The notes under the pieces were generated by a model that did not search any database, was not told where the DNA came from, and worked only from the letters and a program-made list of their open reading frames with translations. Both the position numbers and the translations under genes were made by a program. A DNA stretch of 64,000 bases, from assembly GCA_009784935.1 (NCBI GenBank), contig WQXI01000001.1, forward strand, positions 1-64,000, written 5' to 3'. Position 1 is the first letter of the stretch. Every line of letters begins with the position of its first letter. Origin of the DNA: Treponema sp. Lineage in GTDB: Bacteria; Spirochaetota; Spirochaetia; Treponematales; Breznakiellaceae. This document shows positions 17,896 to 27,466 of this stretch, piece after piece.

Positions 17896-19334
17896 CCAAA
17901 CAAGAATTATTAAGTCAATTATCTGATATTGAATGGGATGATTTCGAAGTAAAAGAAGCAAAATCTGACCTGCCAAAGAACATATGGGAAACTGTTTCTG
18001 CTTTTTCTAACGGAGCTGGAGGCTGGATTGTTCTGGGTGCTTCAAAAAAGGGAAAAAAATATGAAATTACAGGAGTTGAAAACCCAGAAAAAATAGAACA
18101 GGATTTTACAACTGTTCTAAGAAGTCACAAGAAATTTAATGTATTAATTAATCCAGTATGTAAAAAATACAAGATAAATAATAAATTTATTTTAGTATTT
18201 TTTATCCAATCTTCTGAACAAAAACCAGTATATTACAATTCATTACAAAATACTTTTATTCGTACAGGAAGCGGAGATCATCGTGCTACAGATTCAGAAA
18301 TAAATTCTCTTTTGAGGGATCAATCGTTTGGTATTCGTTCAGAGTTAATTATTGATAATTTAGGAATTAATGATATAAACATAAGTTCATTAGATACATA
18401 TAGAAACAGAGTAAGAAGTCAAAATCCACAGTTAATTTACAATAACTTATCTAATGAAGATTTTTGTGAAAAGTTTGGAATTACAAAAAATGGTACATTA
18501 ACATACGGTGGTTTATTAACTCTTGGGAAATCAGATATAATACGCAAGACTTTTAATGATTTTTGGGTAGATTATCTCGAAATCCCGGGTATTTCCTATT
18601 CCGATGCTGAAACCAGATATACTTTTCGTATTCAGGAACAGGAAAATTTATGGGAATACTACAATGTTCTTATACAAAGACTTAGAAATTACGCAGACAA
18701 CCCTTTTAGAATGAGTGGTGATGGTTTTGCTTACGAAGAAGATACCCAATTATATGCCTTACGTGAAGGTCTTGTTAATATGTTAATGCACGCAGATTAC
18801 TTTAGTGTAATGCACTCAACAATAAGGGTTTTTTCAAACAGAATTGTCTTCCAAAATCCTGGCAGATTTTATATAAATATCTCAGAATTACCAAAGATTG
18901 CTATTTCAAAACCTAGAAATCCTGTTATTGCACGATTATTTCGGTTGGCAAAACTAGCCGAAAATGCAGGGTTTGGTTTTGATAAAATGCTTGCATGGAA
19001 ACATAAAGTTGAATTTAATACTTATATTGACTTTTCTGAAGTAACATTTTTTTTAAATGAAAATGTCCCAGAAAATGTCCCAGAAAATGTCCCAGAAAAT
19101 GTCCCAGAAAATGTCCCAGAAAATGTCCCAGAAAATGTCCCAGAAAATAGGTGTTTATCGATAATCGAGTTAATTAAAAAGGATGCAAAGATATCCATGC
19201 TAGATTTATCAAAAAAATTACATGTTAATCATAAGACAATAAAAAGAGATGTTCAATCACTTAAAGAAAAAGGTATTATAGAACGCATTGGCCCTGATAA
19301 AGGCGGTTATTGGAAGGTTAATGACAATAACTAA
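17892..19334 (+). CDS. AlbA_2 (Schlafen-like) / HATPase regulator with ENVP linker and HTH
   Basis: A 480-residue protein with three parts. Residues about 15-130 form an AlbA_2 divergent AAA/Schlafen-like domain ('EVKEAKSDLP', 'AFSNGAGGWIVLGASK', 'FIRTGSGDHRAT'). Residues about 280-385 form a GHKL-type ATPase-like region ('LREGLVNMLMHADY', 'NPGRFY'). A linker of seven ENVP repeats joins this to a C-terminal winged helix (about 415-475, 'MLDLSKKLHVNHKTIKRDVQSL'). Such proteins are annotated as putative transcriptional regulators and often sit in accessory regions; the function is unproven. Translation is coupled to the glycosyltransferase before it and overlaps the FemAB-like gene after it. 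Confidence 0.75.
   Translation: MTKQELLSQLSDIEWDDFEVKEAKSDLPKNIWETVSAFSNGAGGWIVLGASKKGKKYEITGVENPEKIEQDFTTVLRSHKKFNVLINPVCKKYKINNKFILVFFIQSSEQKPVYYNSLQNTFIRTGSGDHRATDSEINSLLRDQSFGIRSELIIDNLGINDINISSLDTYRNRVRSQNPQLIYNNLSNEDFCEKFGITKNGTLTYGGLLTLGKSDIIRKTFNDFWVDYLEIPGISYSDAETRYTFRIQEQENLWEYYNVLIQRLRNYADNPFRMSGDGFAYEEDTQLYALREGLVNMLMHADYFSVMHSTIRVFSNRIVFQNPGRFYINISELPKIAISKPRNPVIARLFRLAKLAENAGFGFDKMLAWKHKVEFNTYIDFSEVTFFLNENVPENVPENVPENVPENVPENVPENVPENRCLSIIELIKKDAKISMLDLSKKLHVNHKTIKRDVQSLKEKGIIERIGPDKGGYWKVNDNN
19059..19148 (+). repeat. 12-bp tandem repeat encoding (ENVP)x7
   Basis: Seven perfect copies of GAAAATGTCCCA (19059-19142) are followed by a half unit GAAAAT. Each 12-bp unit encodes Glu-Asn-Val-Pro, so changes in copy number keep the frame and only alter the linker between the ATPase-like region and the winged helix. 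The perfect DNA identity suggests recent slippage or gene conversion. Confidence 0.95.
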
Positions 19335-20067
19335 AAAAAAGTATCTTAATAATTTTAGCCTTAAATGGGCGAATGTTTTTTTTGATTCTTTCTATTCAAA
19401 ACCTAAAGTAGATATTATTTATGAATGGCAATATACTCAAAAAAAAGGTTTTTCTCAAGATTTTTATACTCTTGCCTTAGATTTACCTAAAAATGAAGAA
19501 GAAATATTATCTAATTTTGAAAAAAATACAAAATACGAAATAAACCGCGCAAAAACCAAAGACAATCTAGAAATAAAAACTGTTAACTGCGAATCAAAAC
19601 AAGACTTTTATTCATTTTACAATACTTTTGCTTCTTCTAAAAAGCTTCCTTTAATTAATATTAACGAAACTGACAGCTTTATAGAAAATAATATATATGT
19701 AATAAGAGCCGCTTTTTATGAAGGCGAACCTATTGTTTATCATACCTATGTGACAGCTAATAACAGAGCTCGTTTAATGCTTTCTGCATCTCTTTTTAGA
19801 GATTCTGACAATTCTTTTAAAAATCTTGTGGGAAGGGCAAATCGTCTTTTGCATTGGGAGGACATTCTTTATTTTAAAGAGCAAAACTTTTTAATCTATG
19901 ATTTTGGAGGTATTAATAAAGATAAAAAGAACAAAGAAACACAAGCGATTAATAAGTTTAAAGAATGTTTCGGCGGTGAACTTATAAAAGAATATAAAAA
20001 CCAGATCCCTCTAACATTTAAAGGTTTTTTATTTTTATTATGTAAAAGATTAATAGGAAAATTTTAA
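19321..20067 (+). CDS. FemAB/GNAT-like acyltransferase
   Basis: A 248-residue protein. The start is taken at ATG 19321 (GGAAGG just upstream), overlapping the regulator's end by 14 bases; an upstream in-frame ATG would add 11 residues lying wholly inside the regulator. The pattern 'ILSNFEKNTKYEINRAKT' and the later 'YHTYVTANNRARLMLSAS' resemble FemAB/BioF2-like acetyl- or aminoacyl-transferase folds. It may acylate an amino sugar of the surface polymer; the substrate is unknown. Confidence 0.55.
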   Translation: MTITKKKYLNNFSLKWANVFFDSFYSKPKVDIIYEWQYTQKKGFSQDFYTLALDLPKNEEEILSNFEKNTKYEINRAKTKDNLEIKTVNCESKQDFYSFYNTFASSKKLPLININETDSFIENNIYVIRAAFYEGEPIVYHTYVTANNRARLMLSASLFRDSDNSFKNLVGRANRLLHWEDILYFKEQNFLIYDFGGINKDKKNKETQAINKFKECFGGELIKEYKNQIPLTFKGFLFLLCKRLIGKF

Positions 20068-20076
20068 CAATATATA

Positions 20077-21216
20077 ATGAATGTTACAATTGTTATTGAT
20101 GAACTTGATATGGGAGGTGCGCAGCGTGTCGTTTATGAACTTGTCAAACACCTTAATACAGAAAAATATAAACTTACTATTATATGCACAGACGGTAAAA
20201 CTGATTCCCTTCTCGAAAAACAAATGCTCGGTTTACAGAAATCCGGTAAATGTAAAATTATATTTTTAAAGAGTTCTTTATTATCCTATATAAATACACC
20301 TTTTAGACTATTAAATAAAATTATTAAAAGAATCTTTCGATTTTCTGCCGAATTACTAATACTCTCCCCTCTTTTAAAACAAATTAAAAAATCAAATCCC
20401 GATATAGTACATGCTCATCAGCGCGGAATTCTTGCCGGTTTTTGGACAATAAAAAATGATATTCTGCTTTTGGCGACAGTACATACTTCGCCGTCTGCTA
20501 CTTTTTTTAGAACTTTAGAAAAAATCATTTTTAAACGATTAATAAAAAGAAGAAAAATAGTTCTTGTCGGTATATCAAAGTATAATCAAGATATAATAAA
20601 AAATTATTGGCATTTAGATGATTATAGTGTTCGTTATATTAATAACGGAATAAATATAGAAGAATTTGCATCGATTACACATGATTTATTTACATTTATT
20701 AACACATCAAGACAAGATAAAAACAAAAATCAATCTTTAATATTAAGGGCTTTCTCTCGTCTTTATAATAATAATAATGATTTAATTAAATTAATTTTAG
20801 TTGGAGACGGCGAAACTCACAATAGTTTAAAGTCAGAAGCACAAAAGCTCGGAATAGCTCATATAACAGAATTTACAGGTTTTATTACAAGCCCAAAAGA
20901 ACACCTTGCTGTTTCTGATATTTATATTTCTTCCGCGCACCGTGAGGGGCTTTCTCTTTCTGCGTTGGAGGCTATGGCTTGCGGGCTTCCTGTTATCGCA
21001 ACTGATGTCGGCGGAGTAAGAGATCTTGCTCAGGAAAACGGTATTCTTATTGCAGATGATGACGATGACGCACTCTATGAAGCGATGAAAAAATTAATGA
21101 ATAACAGCGAACTAAGACAGACAATGGGAAAAATATCCAAAGAAATGGTAAAAGAATTCTCTGCTCCTGTAATGGCAGAAAAATATGCAGCGCTTTATGA
21201 TGAATTAACCGCATGA
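20077..21216 (+). CDS. GT4 family glycosyltransferase
   Basis: A 379-residue GT-B enzyme with N-terminal 'DELDMGGAQRVVYEL', the hinge 'VGDGETHNSLK', and the donor-binding 'SAHREGLSLSALEAMACGLPVIATDVGG' region (E-x7-E pattern). It retains the anomeric configuration of the donor, as known for GT4. Overlaps the next gene by 4 bases. Confidence 0.9.
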   Translation: MNVTIVIDELDMGGAQRVVYELVKHLNTEKYKLTIICTDGKTDSLLEKQMLGLQKSGKCKIIFLKSSLLSYINTPFRLLNKIIKRIFRFSAELLILSPLLKQIKKSNPDIVHAHQRGILAGFWTIKNDILLLATVHTSPSATFFRTLEKIIFKRLIKRRKIVLVGISKYNQDIIKNYWHLDDYSVRYINNGINIEEFASITHDLFTFINTSRQDKNKNQSLILRAFSRLYNNNNDLIKLILVGDGETHNSLKSEAQKLGIAHITEFTGFITSPKEHLAVSDIYISSAHREGLSLSALEAMACGLPVIATDVGGVRDLAQENGILIADDDDDALYEAMKKLMNNSELRQTMGKISKEMVKEFSAPVMAEKYAALYDELTA

Positions 21217-22106
21217 AACACTTTTTTATTACAATTGATACAGAAGGAGATAATCTTTGGGAGTATACAAGCGGAAAAATCAATACAGAAAATGTTAAAT
21301 TTATTCCTAGGTTTCAGGAGTTGGCGCAAAAATATAATTTTAAACCTGTATACTTAGTTAATTACGAAATAATTGAGAATGATTTTTTTTGCGAATACGC
21401 TAACAAACTTTTAAAAGACAATTTTTGCGAAATCGGTATTCATCCTCATGCGTGGAACTCCCCTCCCCTTTTTGATCTGGAAGGCTCCGGCAAAGGACTT
21501 CCTTATTTAATCGAATACCCAAAAGATATAATGAATCAAAAATTTGATTATCTTTATAACGCAATAACAGAAAAGTTTAATGTTAAACCTGTCTCTCACA
21601 GATCAGGAAGATGGGCATTAAATCAAGATTATATTGATATATTAATTGAACATGACATCAAAATTGATTGCTCTGTAACTCCTTTTGTATCATGGAAAAG
21701 GTCGATGGGACATTCTGCCGGAGGAAGTGATTATTCAAAAAACAGCTCGGAACCATACAAAGTAAAACACAGTAAAAACAATAACGCAATAACAGAAATA
21801 CCTGTAACAATAAGAAAGTTTCCTTTTTTTTTAAGACCTGTTTGGATAAGGCCAAACGGCAAAAATCTTTCTAAAATGCTTAAGTTATGTGATTACATAA
21901 AAAAAAGTAAATCGCAGTATTTAATGTTTATGCTCCATTCATCTGAGTTAATGCCAAAAGGAAGCCCAACATTTTCTACAAATGAATCTATAGAAAAACT
22001 ATATAATGATTTAGAAATTCTATTTAAACATATATCACATCATTTTAAAGGAATAACACTTAAAGATTATCATGCTTTATCTTTACACACTGACAAGCAC
22101 TCCTAA
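21213..22106 (+). CDS. Polysaccharide deacetylase-like (NodB fold) protein
   Basis: A 297-residue protein resembling WalW-type members of the NodB/CE4 superfamily. 'FFITIDTEGDN' gives the metal-binding Asp pair, 'EIGIHPHAW' the His-x-x-x-His type site, and 'HRSGRWA' the substrate arginine motif. There is no signal peptide, so it probably acts in the cytoplasm on a nucleotide sugar or lipid-linked intermediate. It is coupled to the GT4 gene upstream and overlaps the next gene by 35 bases. Confidence 0.7.
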   Translation: MKHFFITIDTEGDNLWEYTSGKINTENVKFIPRFQELAQKYNFKPVYLVNYEIIENDFFCEYANKLLKDNFCEIGIHPHAWNSPPLFDLEGSGKGLPYLIEYPKDIMNQKFDYLYNAITEKFNVKPVSHRSGRWALNQDYIDILIEHDIKIDCSVTPFVSWKRSMGHSAGGSDYSKNSSEPYKVKHSKNNNAITEIPVTIRKFPFFLRPVWIRPNGKNLSKMLKLCDYIKKSKSQYLMFMLHSSELMPKGSPTFSTNESIEKLYNDLEILFKHISHHFKGITLKDYHALSLHTDKHS

Positions 22107-23094
22107 TGACCTTTATTACGAACAATTTCTCCTTTCGGCTTTTTCGCTTAAAAAAATAATGCCGAATGCTGATATAATCCTTCTTTGTGATTCTGCCACT
22201 AAAGATACTTTAGTAAATAATAGAAACGAACATTCTAAATATATAAAAGAGACTATATCAGTTGATGTTCCTGCCGGGTTTTCTCAGGTAGAAATTTCCA
22301 GATGGGTAAGAACTTCTATGCGCTGTCTTGTAAAAGGAGATTTTCTATTTTTAGACGGGGATACTATTGTTACAGATGACCTGTCTTCTATAGCTAATCT
22401 AAATATTAAGTTCGCCTCCTGTCTTGATAAACATTTGCTTCTCGATTCTCATCCCAAAAAAAACAGTATAATTAAAAAAGATAAAAAACTTAAGTTTGAT
22501 TCGCATAAATCAAACACTCATTATAACGGCGGTGTTTTATTTTGCGCAGATACGCCGGAAGTTCACAAAATATTTGATCGCTGGCATGAACTTTGGCTTT
22601 ACAGTAAAAGCAAAAAAACTGTAAGAGACCAGCCTGCTTTGAATATGGCGATTCAGGAAAATCTCTCTTCTTTTACAGAACTTGACGGCTCTTGGAACTG
22701 TCAGATTGCCCATAACGGTCTTCCTTGGCTTTCTTGCTCAAAAATAATTCATTATTTTGCAACAGATATGGTCTTTAATGAATCTCCGTTTCTGCTTGGA
22801 CAGAATGAAATATTCAAAGAAATAAAAAGAACCGGCGTAATAAACGAGCAAACAATAGCGCTTTTAAATAATCCGCGCGGCGCATTTGCTCTTAAGTCGC
22901 AGATTATCGCGGGGAAAGACATGTTATATGTCGTCAATTCCAGTTTGTTCCAGTTTTTATTTCTTGTAAAAAAAAGACTTCCTTTTATATATTATTTTTA
23001 TAATAGTATCTTTACATTTGTAAAAAACGTTTTAAAAAGCATTATAATAAAATTTAACAAAAAAAGCAAAAAAGCAAACTTAATATATAACTAG
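22072..23094 (+). CDS. GT8-like nucleotide-sugar transferase
   Basis: A 340-residue protein with a GT-A like core: 'LYTLTSTPNDLYYEQFLLSAFSL' start, the metal-binding 'FLFLDGDTIV' and 'HYNGGVLFC' substrate motif, which is typical of glycogenin/GT8-like enzymes. The conserved fold begins within the first residues, so the 35-base overlap with the previous gene seems real. Sugar unknown. Confidence 0.7.
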   Translation: MLYLYTLTSTPNDLYYEQFLLSAFSLKKIMPNADIILLCDSATKDTLVNNRNEHSKYIKETISVDVPAGFSQVEISRWVRTSMRCLVKGDFLFLDGDTIVTDDLSSIANLNIKFASCLDKHLLLDSHPKKNSIIKKDKKLKFDSHKSNTHYNGGVLFCADTPEVHKIFDRWHELWLYSKSKKTVRDQPALNMAIQENLSSFTELDGSWNCQIAHNGLPWLSCSKIIHYFATDMVFNESPFLLGQNEIFKEIKRTGVINEQTIALLNNPRGAFALKSQIIAGKDMLYVVNSSLFQFLFLVKKRLPFIYYFYNSIFTFVKNVLKSIIIKFNKKSKKANLIYN

Positions 23095-23115
23095 TATACT
23101 AATATAGGGGGTAAT

Positions 23116-24210
23116 ATGAAAACTGCAATTATACATTTTTGGCTTGTTAATATGCGCGGCGGAGAAAAAGTAATAGAGGCGCTGTTAGAAATGTATCCGG
23201 ATGCTGATATTTTTACGCATGTTTATGATCCGGAATCAGTTTCTCCTTTAATAAGAAACAGGAATGTCTATACTTCCCGTATTAATAGTTTTCCTTTTGC
23301 AAAAAAACTTTATCAGTTTTACATGCCCTGGATGCCTGATGCTCTAATGGATTTTGACCTTCAAGGATATGATCTTGTAATTTCATCTGAGTCGGGTCCT
23401 GCCAAGGGTGTTATTCCAAATCCAAACGCTTTTCATGTATGTTATTGTCACAGTCCAATGCGTTATCTTTGGGATATGTATCATGAATACCTTAAGGGAA
23501 CAAAACCGATTGTAAAATATTTTATGAAGCGCCTTATACCAAGACTTCGCATTAAAGATGTAATTTCTTCTAATATGGTCGATTGCTTTGTCGCTAATTC
23601 TAATTATGTATCAAAAAGAATTAAGCGTTATTATAACCGAGGCTGTAATGTTGTTCATCCGCCTGTCGATATAGAAAAATATAAATCTGTTATAAGAAAG
23701 CCGCAGGAATATTATCTTTTCTTTGGTCAGCTAACGGGTTATAAACGCGCGGATATCGCAATTGACGCATGCGTTAAATCAGGAAGGAAACTTATTGTAG
23801 CAGGTGCCGGAGCGAAAAAAAAGACTATAAAAAAATACGCAAAAAACGGTCTTATTTCTTTTAAAGGAAGAATCTCCGATGAAGAAATAAAAGAGCTTTA
23901 TGCAGGCGCAAAAGCGCTGATTTTCCCTGGTATAGAAGATTTTGGTATAATACCTGTTGAAGCAAATGCGGCAGGCTGTCCTGTTATTGCATACCGTGAC
24001 GGAGGAGCTCTTGAGACAGTAAAAGACGGCGATACAGGTATTTTCTTTAATGAGCAGACAGCTGATTCATTAATTTCTGCAATGGATTATTTTGAAAAAA
24101 ACTTAAAGTTTCATAACCGTGATGTATTTAATGAACATGTTCAGCAGTTTTCTATCGATTCATTTAAAGAAAAAATGAATATAGTTTTTAACGAGAAAAA
24201 AAGAACATAA
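23116..24210 (+). CDS. GT4 family glycosyltransferase (WbaZ-like)
   Basis: A 364-residue GT-B enzyme. The N-terminus 'HFWLVNMRGGEKVIEAL' and 'CYCHSPMRYLWDMY' match the WbaZ-like branch of GT4, often mannosyl- or rhamnosyltransferases of O-antigen synthesis. The donor site 'FPGIEDFGIIPVEANAAGCPVIAYRDGG' is intact. A strong SD AGGGGGT precedes ATG at 23116, so translation is reinitiated independently here. Its stop overlaps the Wzi-like gene (TAATG). Confidence 0.85.
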   Translation: MKTAIIHFWLVNMRGGEKVIEALLEMYPDADIFTHVYDPESVSPLIRNRNVYTSRINSFPFAKKLYQFYMPWMPDALMDFDLQGYDLVISSESGPAKGVIPNPNAFHVCYCHSPMRYLWDMYHEYLKGTKPIVKYFMKRLIPRLRIKDVISSNMVDCFVANSNYVSKRIKRYYNRGCNVVHPPVDIEKYKSVIRKPQEYYLFFGQLTGYKRADIAIDACVKSGRKLIVAGAGAKKKTIKKYAKNGLISFKGRISDEEIKELYAGAKALIFPGIEDFGIIPVEANAAGCPVIAYRDGGALETVKDGDTGIFFNEQTADSLISAMDYFEKNLKFHNRDVFNEHVQQFSIDSFKEKMNIVFNEKKRT

Positions 24211-25847
24211 TGAAAAAATTATTTATTCTGATAATTTTATTTTTCGTCTCCATTTTGATCTATGGTCAGCTTTACGACATGATTCTTACAGGAGATCCTG
24301 TACTGCAGGATTTAAGATTTTTAACAATAGAAACAGGAAGGCCATTTTTATCTTTTAGTCCGCCTCTTTCGCAGTCAGAAATAAAAAAATATCTTGACAA
24401 GATAGACGAGTCTCTTTTATCCGCACCTGCTCTGGAAGCTTACAACAGAATATTAAATAGACTTAATCCAACAGCGCCGTTCCTTTCGTATTCTGATGAG
24501 ATTTTTTCCGCTCATTTAAATGTTAATTTAAATCTTGTCGGCAGAATAAGATTTAACGAAGATGTCTCATGGGAGCCGTATAATTCAAAAATAGAACCTT
24601 TTGCCGCTTTCCCTGTCAGATTTTTCTTCTCTGACTTTATTCAATTGTACGCAGAACCGGGTATTTCAATGAGAACAGGCGCATACGGCAATGGAAGCGC
24701 AGATTTAAATATTCCTACAGGATATTATGAATATAATTCCAGCATGCCTCTGCGTGTTTTTGCCGCGGCAGGAGGCTCCTTTTGGAATTTTCAATTAGGG
24801 CGTGATCGCCTCTATTGGGGAACTGCAAATTTAGGAAGCCTTACATTTAATGATAATTCGCCGTATATGGAATACGCGCGTCTTTCGCTTTTTTCTTCTT
24901 CGTTTAAATATTCACTTTTAATTAATCAAATGCCTTTAACATTGCATGATAGTCTTTTTAATATTCCAGGTTGGGATCTTCCCGAAAATTTAAGAAACAG
25001 TCAGCAGCGGTATTTATATCTTCATCGTTTTGATTTTACTTTATTTGACAGAGTTAATATCGGACTCATGGAAGGCGTAATTGTCGGTAACTCTTCTATA
25101 GAACTAAGATACTTAAATCCTCTTATGATTTTTCACTCGTTTTTTTCATGGGAAAATTATGATAAATGGAAAAGCCCTTATGACGGCAGCGACGGTTTTA
25201 TAAACGGTTCGATAATTTCGTTAGAACTAAATTGGAATATAATAAAAAATCTTGCTTTTTACGGACAGATTGTAATAAATGATTTTGCTACATCCTCAGA
25301 AATGGAAGAAGATCCAAGTGACTGGCGCCCAAACGGCGTTGGCTATCTTGCGGGTATTACATATTCTCATTCATTTAAAGATTGGGGAGCTGTTTTTTAT
25401 CTCGAATTTTTATATACAGACCCGTATCTTTATATGCTCTCTTCTCCGTTTGCGAGTTTTATACAGCTTGACCTGCACGAAAACGATTATAATTATTACT
25501 TGCTTGGATTTTCGCGCGACACAATAGGGCTGACATTAGGCGCTCACATCTTTAATAATGATACATTAAATTTTACAGGCAGTCTTTCCTGGATATCAAG
25601 AGGCAGTCATAATAAAGACGGCGTTAAATGGGACTGGCAAAAAGGAGAAGAAGCATTTAACGAAACTACTCCATCCGGTATAGCAGAAAATAAATTTATT
25701 CTTTCTATTGGAGGCACATGGAAACCTTATCCTTGGCTTTTATTTAAAACAAATATAACCGGTATTCTCTCTTTTAACAATAATCATGTACAGGGCAATA
25801 ATACTCAAAGCGCTCAAGTTTCTGTTACAGCGGGGTTCCGTTATTAA
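24210..25847 (+). CDS. Wzi-like capsule-assembly outer-membrane protein (1)
   Basis: A 545-residue exported protein. The N-terminus (about 1-20) is a Sec signal peptide ending near 'LIYGQ'. The mature part resembles the Caps_assemb_Wzi family: a helical N-terminal region ('LTGDPVLQDLRFLTIETGRPFLSFSPPLS') followed by many alternating strands with aromatic girdles, ending in a Tyr-terminated strand 'SVTAGFRY' as expected of a beta-barrel. E. coli Wzi anchors capsule polysaccharide at the outer surface; a similar anchoring role is inferred from its place in the glycan locus. Confidence 0.75.
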   Translation: MKKLFILIILFFVSILIYGQLYDMILTGDPVLQDLRFLTIETGRPFLSFSPPLSQSEIKKYLDKIDESLLSAPALEAYNRILNRLNPTAPFLSYSDEIFSAHLNVNLNLVGRIRFNEDVSWEPYNSKIEPFAAFPVRFFFSDFIQLYAEPGISMRTGAYGNGSADLNIPTGYYEYNSSMPLRVFAAAGGSFWNFQLGRDRLYWGTANLGSLTFNDNSPYMEYARLSLFSSSFKYSLLINQMPLTLHDSLFNIPGWDLPENLRNSQQRYLYLHRFDFTLFDRVNIGLMEGVIVGNSSIELRYLNPLMIFHSFFSWENYDKWKSPYDGSDGFINGSIISLELNWNIIKNLAFYGQIVINDFATSSEMEEDPSDWRPNGVGYLAGITYSHSFKDWGAVFYLEFLYTDPYLYMLSSPFASFIQLDLHENDYNYYLLGFSRDTIGLTLGAHIFNNDTLNFTGSLSWISRGSHNKDGVKWDWQKGEEAFNETTPSGIAENKFILSIGGTWKPYPWLLFKTNITGILSFNNNHVQGNNTQSAQVSVTAGFRY

Positions 25848-27456
25848 AATAAAAAAAATATTACTTTTATTAATTTTTATTTTTACTCTTAATAATTTAA
25901 GAGCCGTTCCGTTTGACATGATCTTAACAGGCGATCCAATACTCGAAGATATTCGTTTTGTTTCTCTCGAATCCGGAATCCCTTTCCTTTCTTTTTCACC
26001 GCCATTATCCCCTTATGAAATCAGGGATTTTATTGACAAAATAGATGAATCAAAACTTTCTGATAACGGTAAAGAAGCGTATTCCAGAATCCTAAAAAGA
26101 CTATCTCCTTCTTCCCGGATATCATATTCGGATAACAGATTTACTCTTTTAATGGATATCGATTTTACATTAGAAAGTACTTTTAGATCTAACACAGAAA
26201 TATCTCTCCATCCTTTTTATCCTAATGTTACGCCTTTAATATCGATTCCTGTCAGACTCCACTTTAAAGATTTAATAGTTCTTTATATAGAACCTATAAT
26301 TGCGATGAACTCTAGTGAGTATGCCATCGATAACTTTGGTTTTAATATTCCGTTGGGATACGAAAAATTAAATCACGATCCTCCATTACGCGCTTTTGCC
26401 GCAATCGGCGGAGACTGTTGGAATTTTCAGATAGGACGCGATCGCCTTTATTGGGGAACATCTTTATCAGGAAGCCTTACTTTTAACGATAATTCGCAGT
26501 ACTTCGATTTTGCCCGCCTTTCGATATTTACGTCTAACGTAAAATATTCGTTTATTGTAAATCAGCTCCCTCTTAGACTGCAAAAAAGTTTATTTACAGA
26601 CGATTGGTGGACAGGACCTGGCGGCAATGGCAGTAATGTCGATTCTTCTACTGTAATGCAAAGATATTTTTATCTTCATCGTCTGGATTTTAAATTGTTT
26701 AATAAAGTAAGCATAGCTCTAATGGAAGGTTTGCTCGCAGGGAACAATCCTTTTGAGCTTAGATATCTTAACCCTGCGGCAATTTTTCATGCATTTTTTG
26801 CATGGGATGATTATGATAAATGGGATATTAATGACGGAGATATGATAGGTTCGTTTGCTTCTTTAGAAATTAATTATAATATTACAGAAAATCTTTCTGT
26901 TTATGTACAATGGGTGGTAAATGAGCTGACATTCGGAGGCGAAAATAATTTAAACCCGAATAGTTTAGCTTATCTTGCAGGGGTTCAATTTGCGCATAAC
27001 TTTAGTTCATGGTCATCTTTATCATTTTTAGAAATAATTTATACAGACCCTTACTTTAGTATTTTGTCTACGCCGTACGCGAGCTTTATACAAATGGACA
27101 GGCTTGGACGGTATTATTATATCGGATATCCGCGTGATACTTTTTCTATTTCTGCAGGAACATTATTAAAATACAAAGATACTTTTAATATTAATATTAA
27201 TCTTTCATGGATATCCAGCGGAGAACATGGTCTTATATGGAATTGGGAAGAAGGACAGCACACAATGAACGAAAGAACTCCGACAGGAACAGCAGAAAAT
27301 AAATTTATTCTTTCTTTGGGCGGAGGCTGGAAAGTTAACCAATGGCTTTTATTAAAAACAAATCTTACGGGTATTTTGTCATTAAACAATAATCACATTA
27401 GCGGCAATAATACTTTTGGGATTCAAGCCGCTCTTTCTGCCGGCGTTCGTTTCTAA
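25843..27456 (+). CDS. Wzi-like capsule-assembly outer-membrane protein (2)
   Basis: A paralogue of the preceding gene with the same pattern ('MILTGDPILEDIRF', 'IPFLSFSPPLS', terminal 'AALSAGVRF'). The likely start is an ATT at 25843 overlapping the previous stop, about ten bases after GGGG, which yields a 537-residue protein with a normal signal peptide 'KIKKILLLLIFIFTLNNLRA'. The only upstream ATG (25786) would add 19 residues before the signal peptide and overlap the neighbour by 62 bases. Tandem duplication and divergence of Wzi-like genes is evident. Role as for the first copy. Confidence 0.7.
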   Translation: MKIKKILLLLIFIFTLNNLRAVPFDMILTGDPILEDIRFVSLESGIPFLSFSPPLSPYEIRDFIDKIDESKLSDNGKEAYSRILKRLSPSSRISYSDNRFTLLMDIDFTLESTFRSNTEISLHPFYPNVTPLISIPVRLHFKDLIVLYIEPIIAMNSSEYAIDNFGFNIPLGYEKLNHDPPLRAFAAIGGDCWNFQIGRDRLYWGTSLSGSLTFNDNSQYFDFARLSIFTSNVKYSFIVNQLPLRLQKSLFTDDWWTGPGGNGSNVDSSTVMQRYFYLHRLDFKLFNKVSIALMEGLLAGNNPFELRYLNPAAIFHAFFAWDDYDKWDINDGDMIGSFASLEINYNITENLSVYVQWVVNELTFGGENNLNPNSLAYLAGVQFAHNFSSWSSLSFLEIIYTDPYFSILSTPYASFIQMDRLGRYYYIGYPRDTFSISAGTLLKYKDTFNININLSWISSGEHGLIWNWEEGQHTMNERTPTGTAENKFILSLGGGWKVNQWLLLKTNLTGILSLNNNHISGNNTFGIQAALSAGVRF

Positions 27457-27466
27457 TAATTACTTA

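Noticed and set aside
19059-19148. CRISPR-like direct repeat
   Set aside because: The 12-bp units are contiguous with no spacers and keep an open reading frame, so it is a coding tandem repeat.
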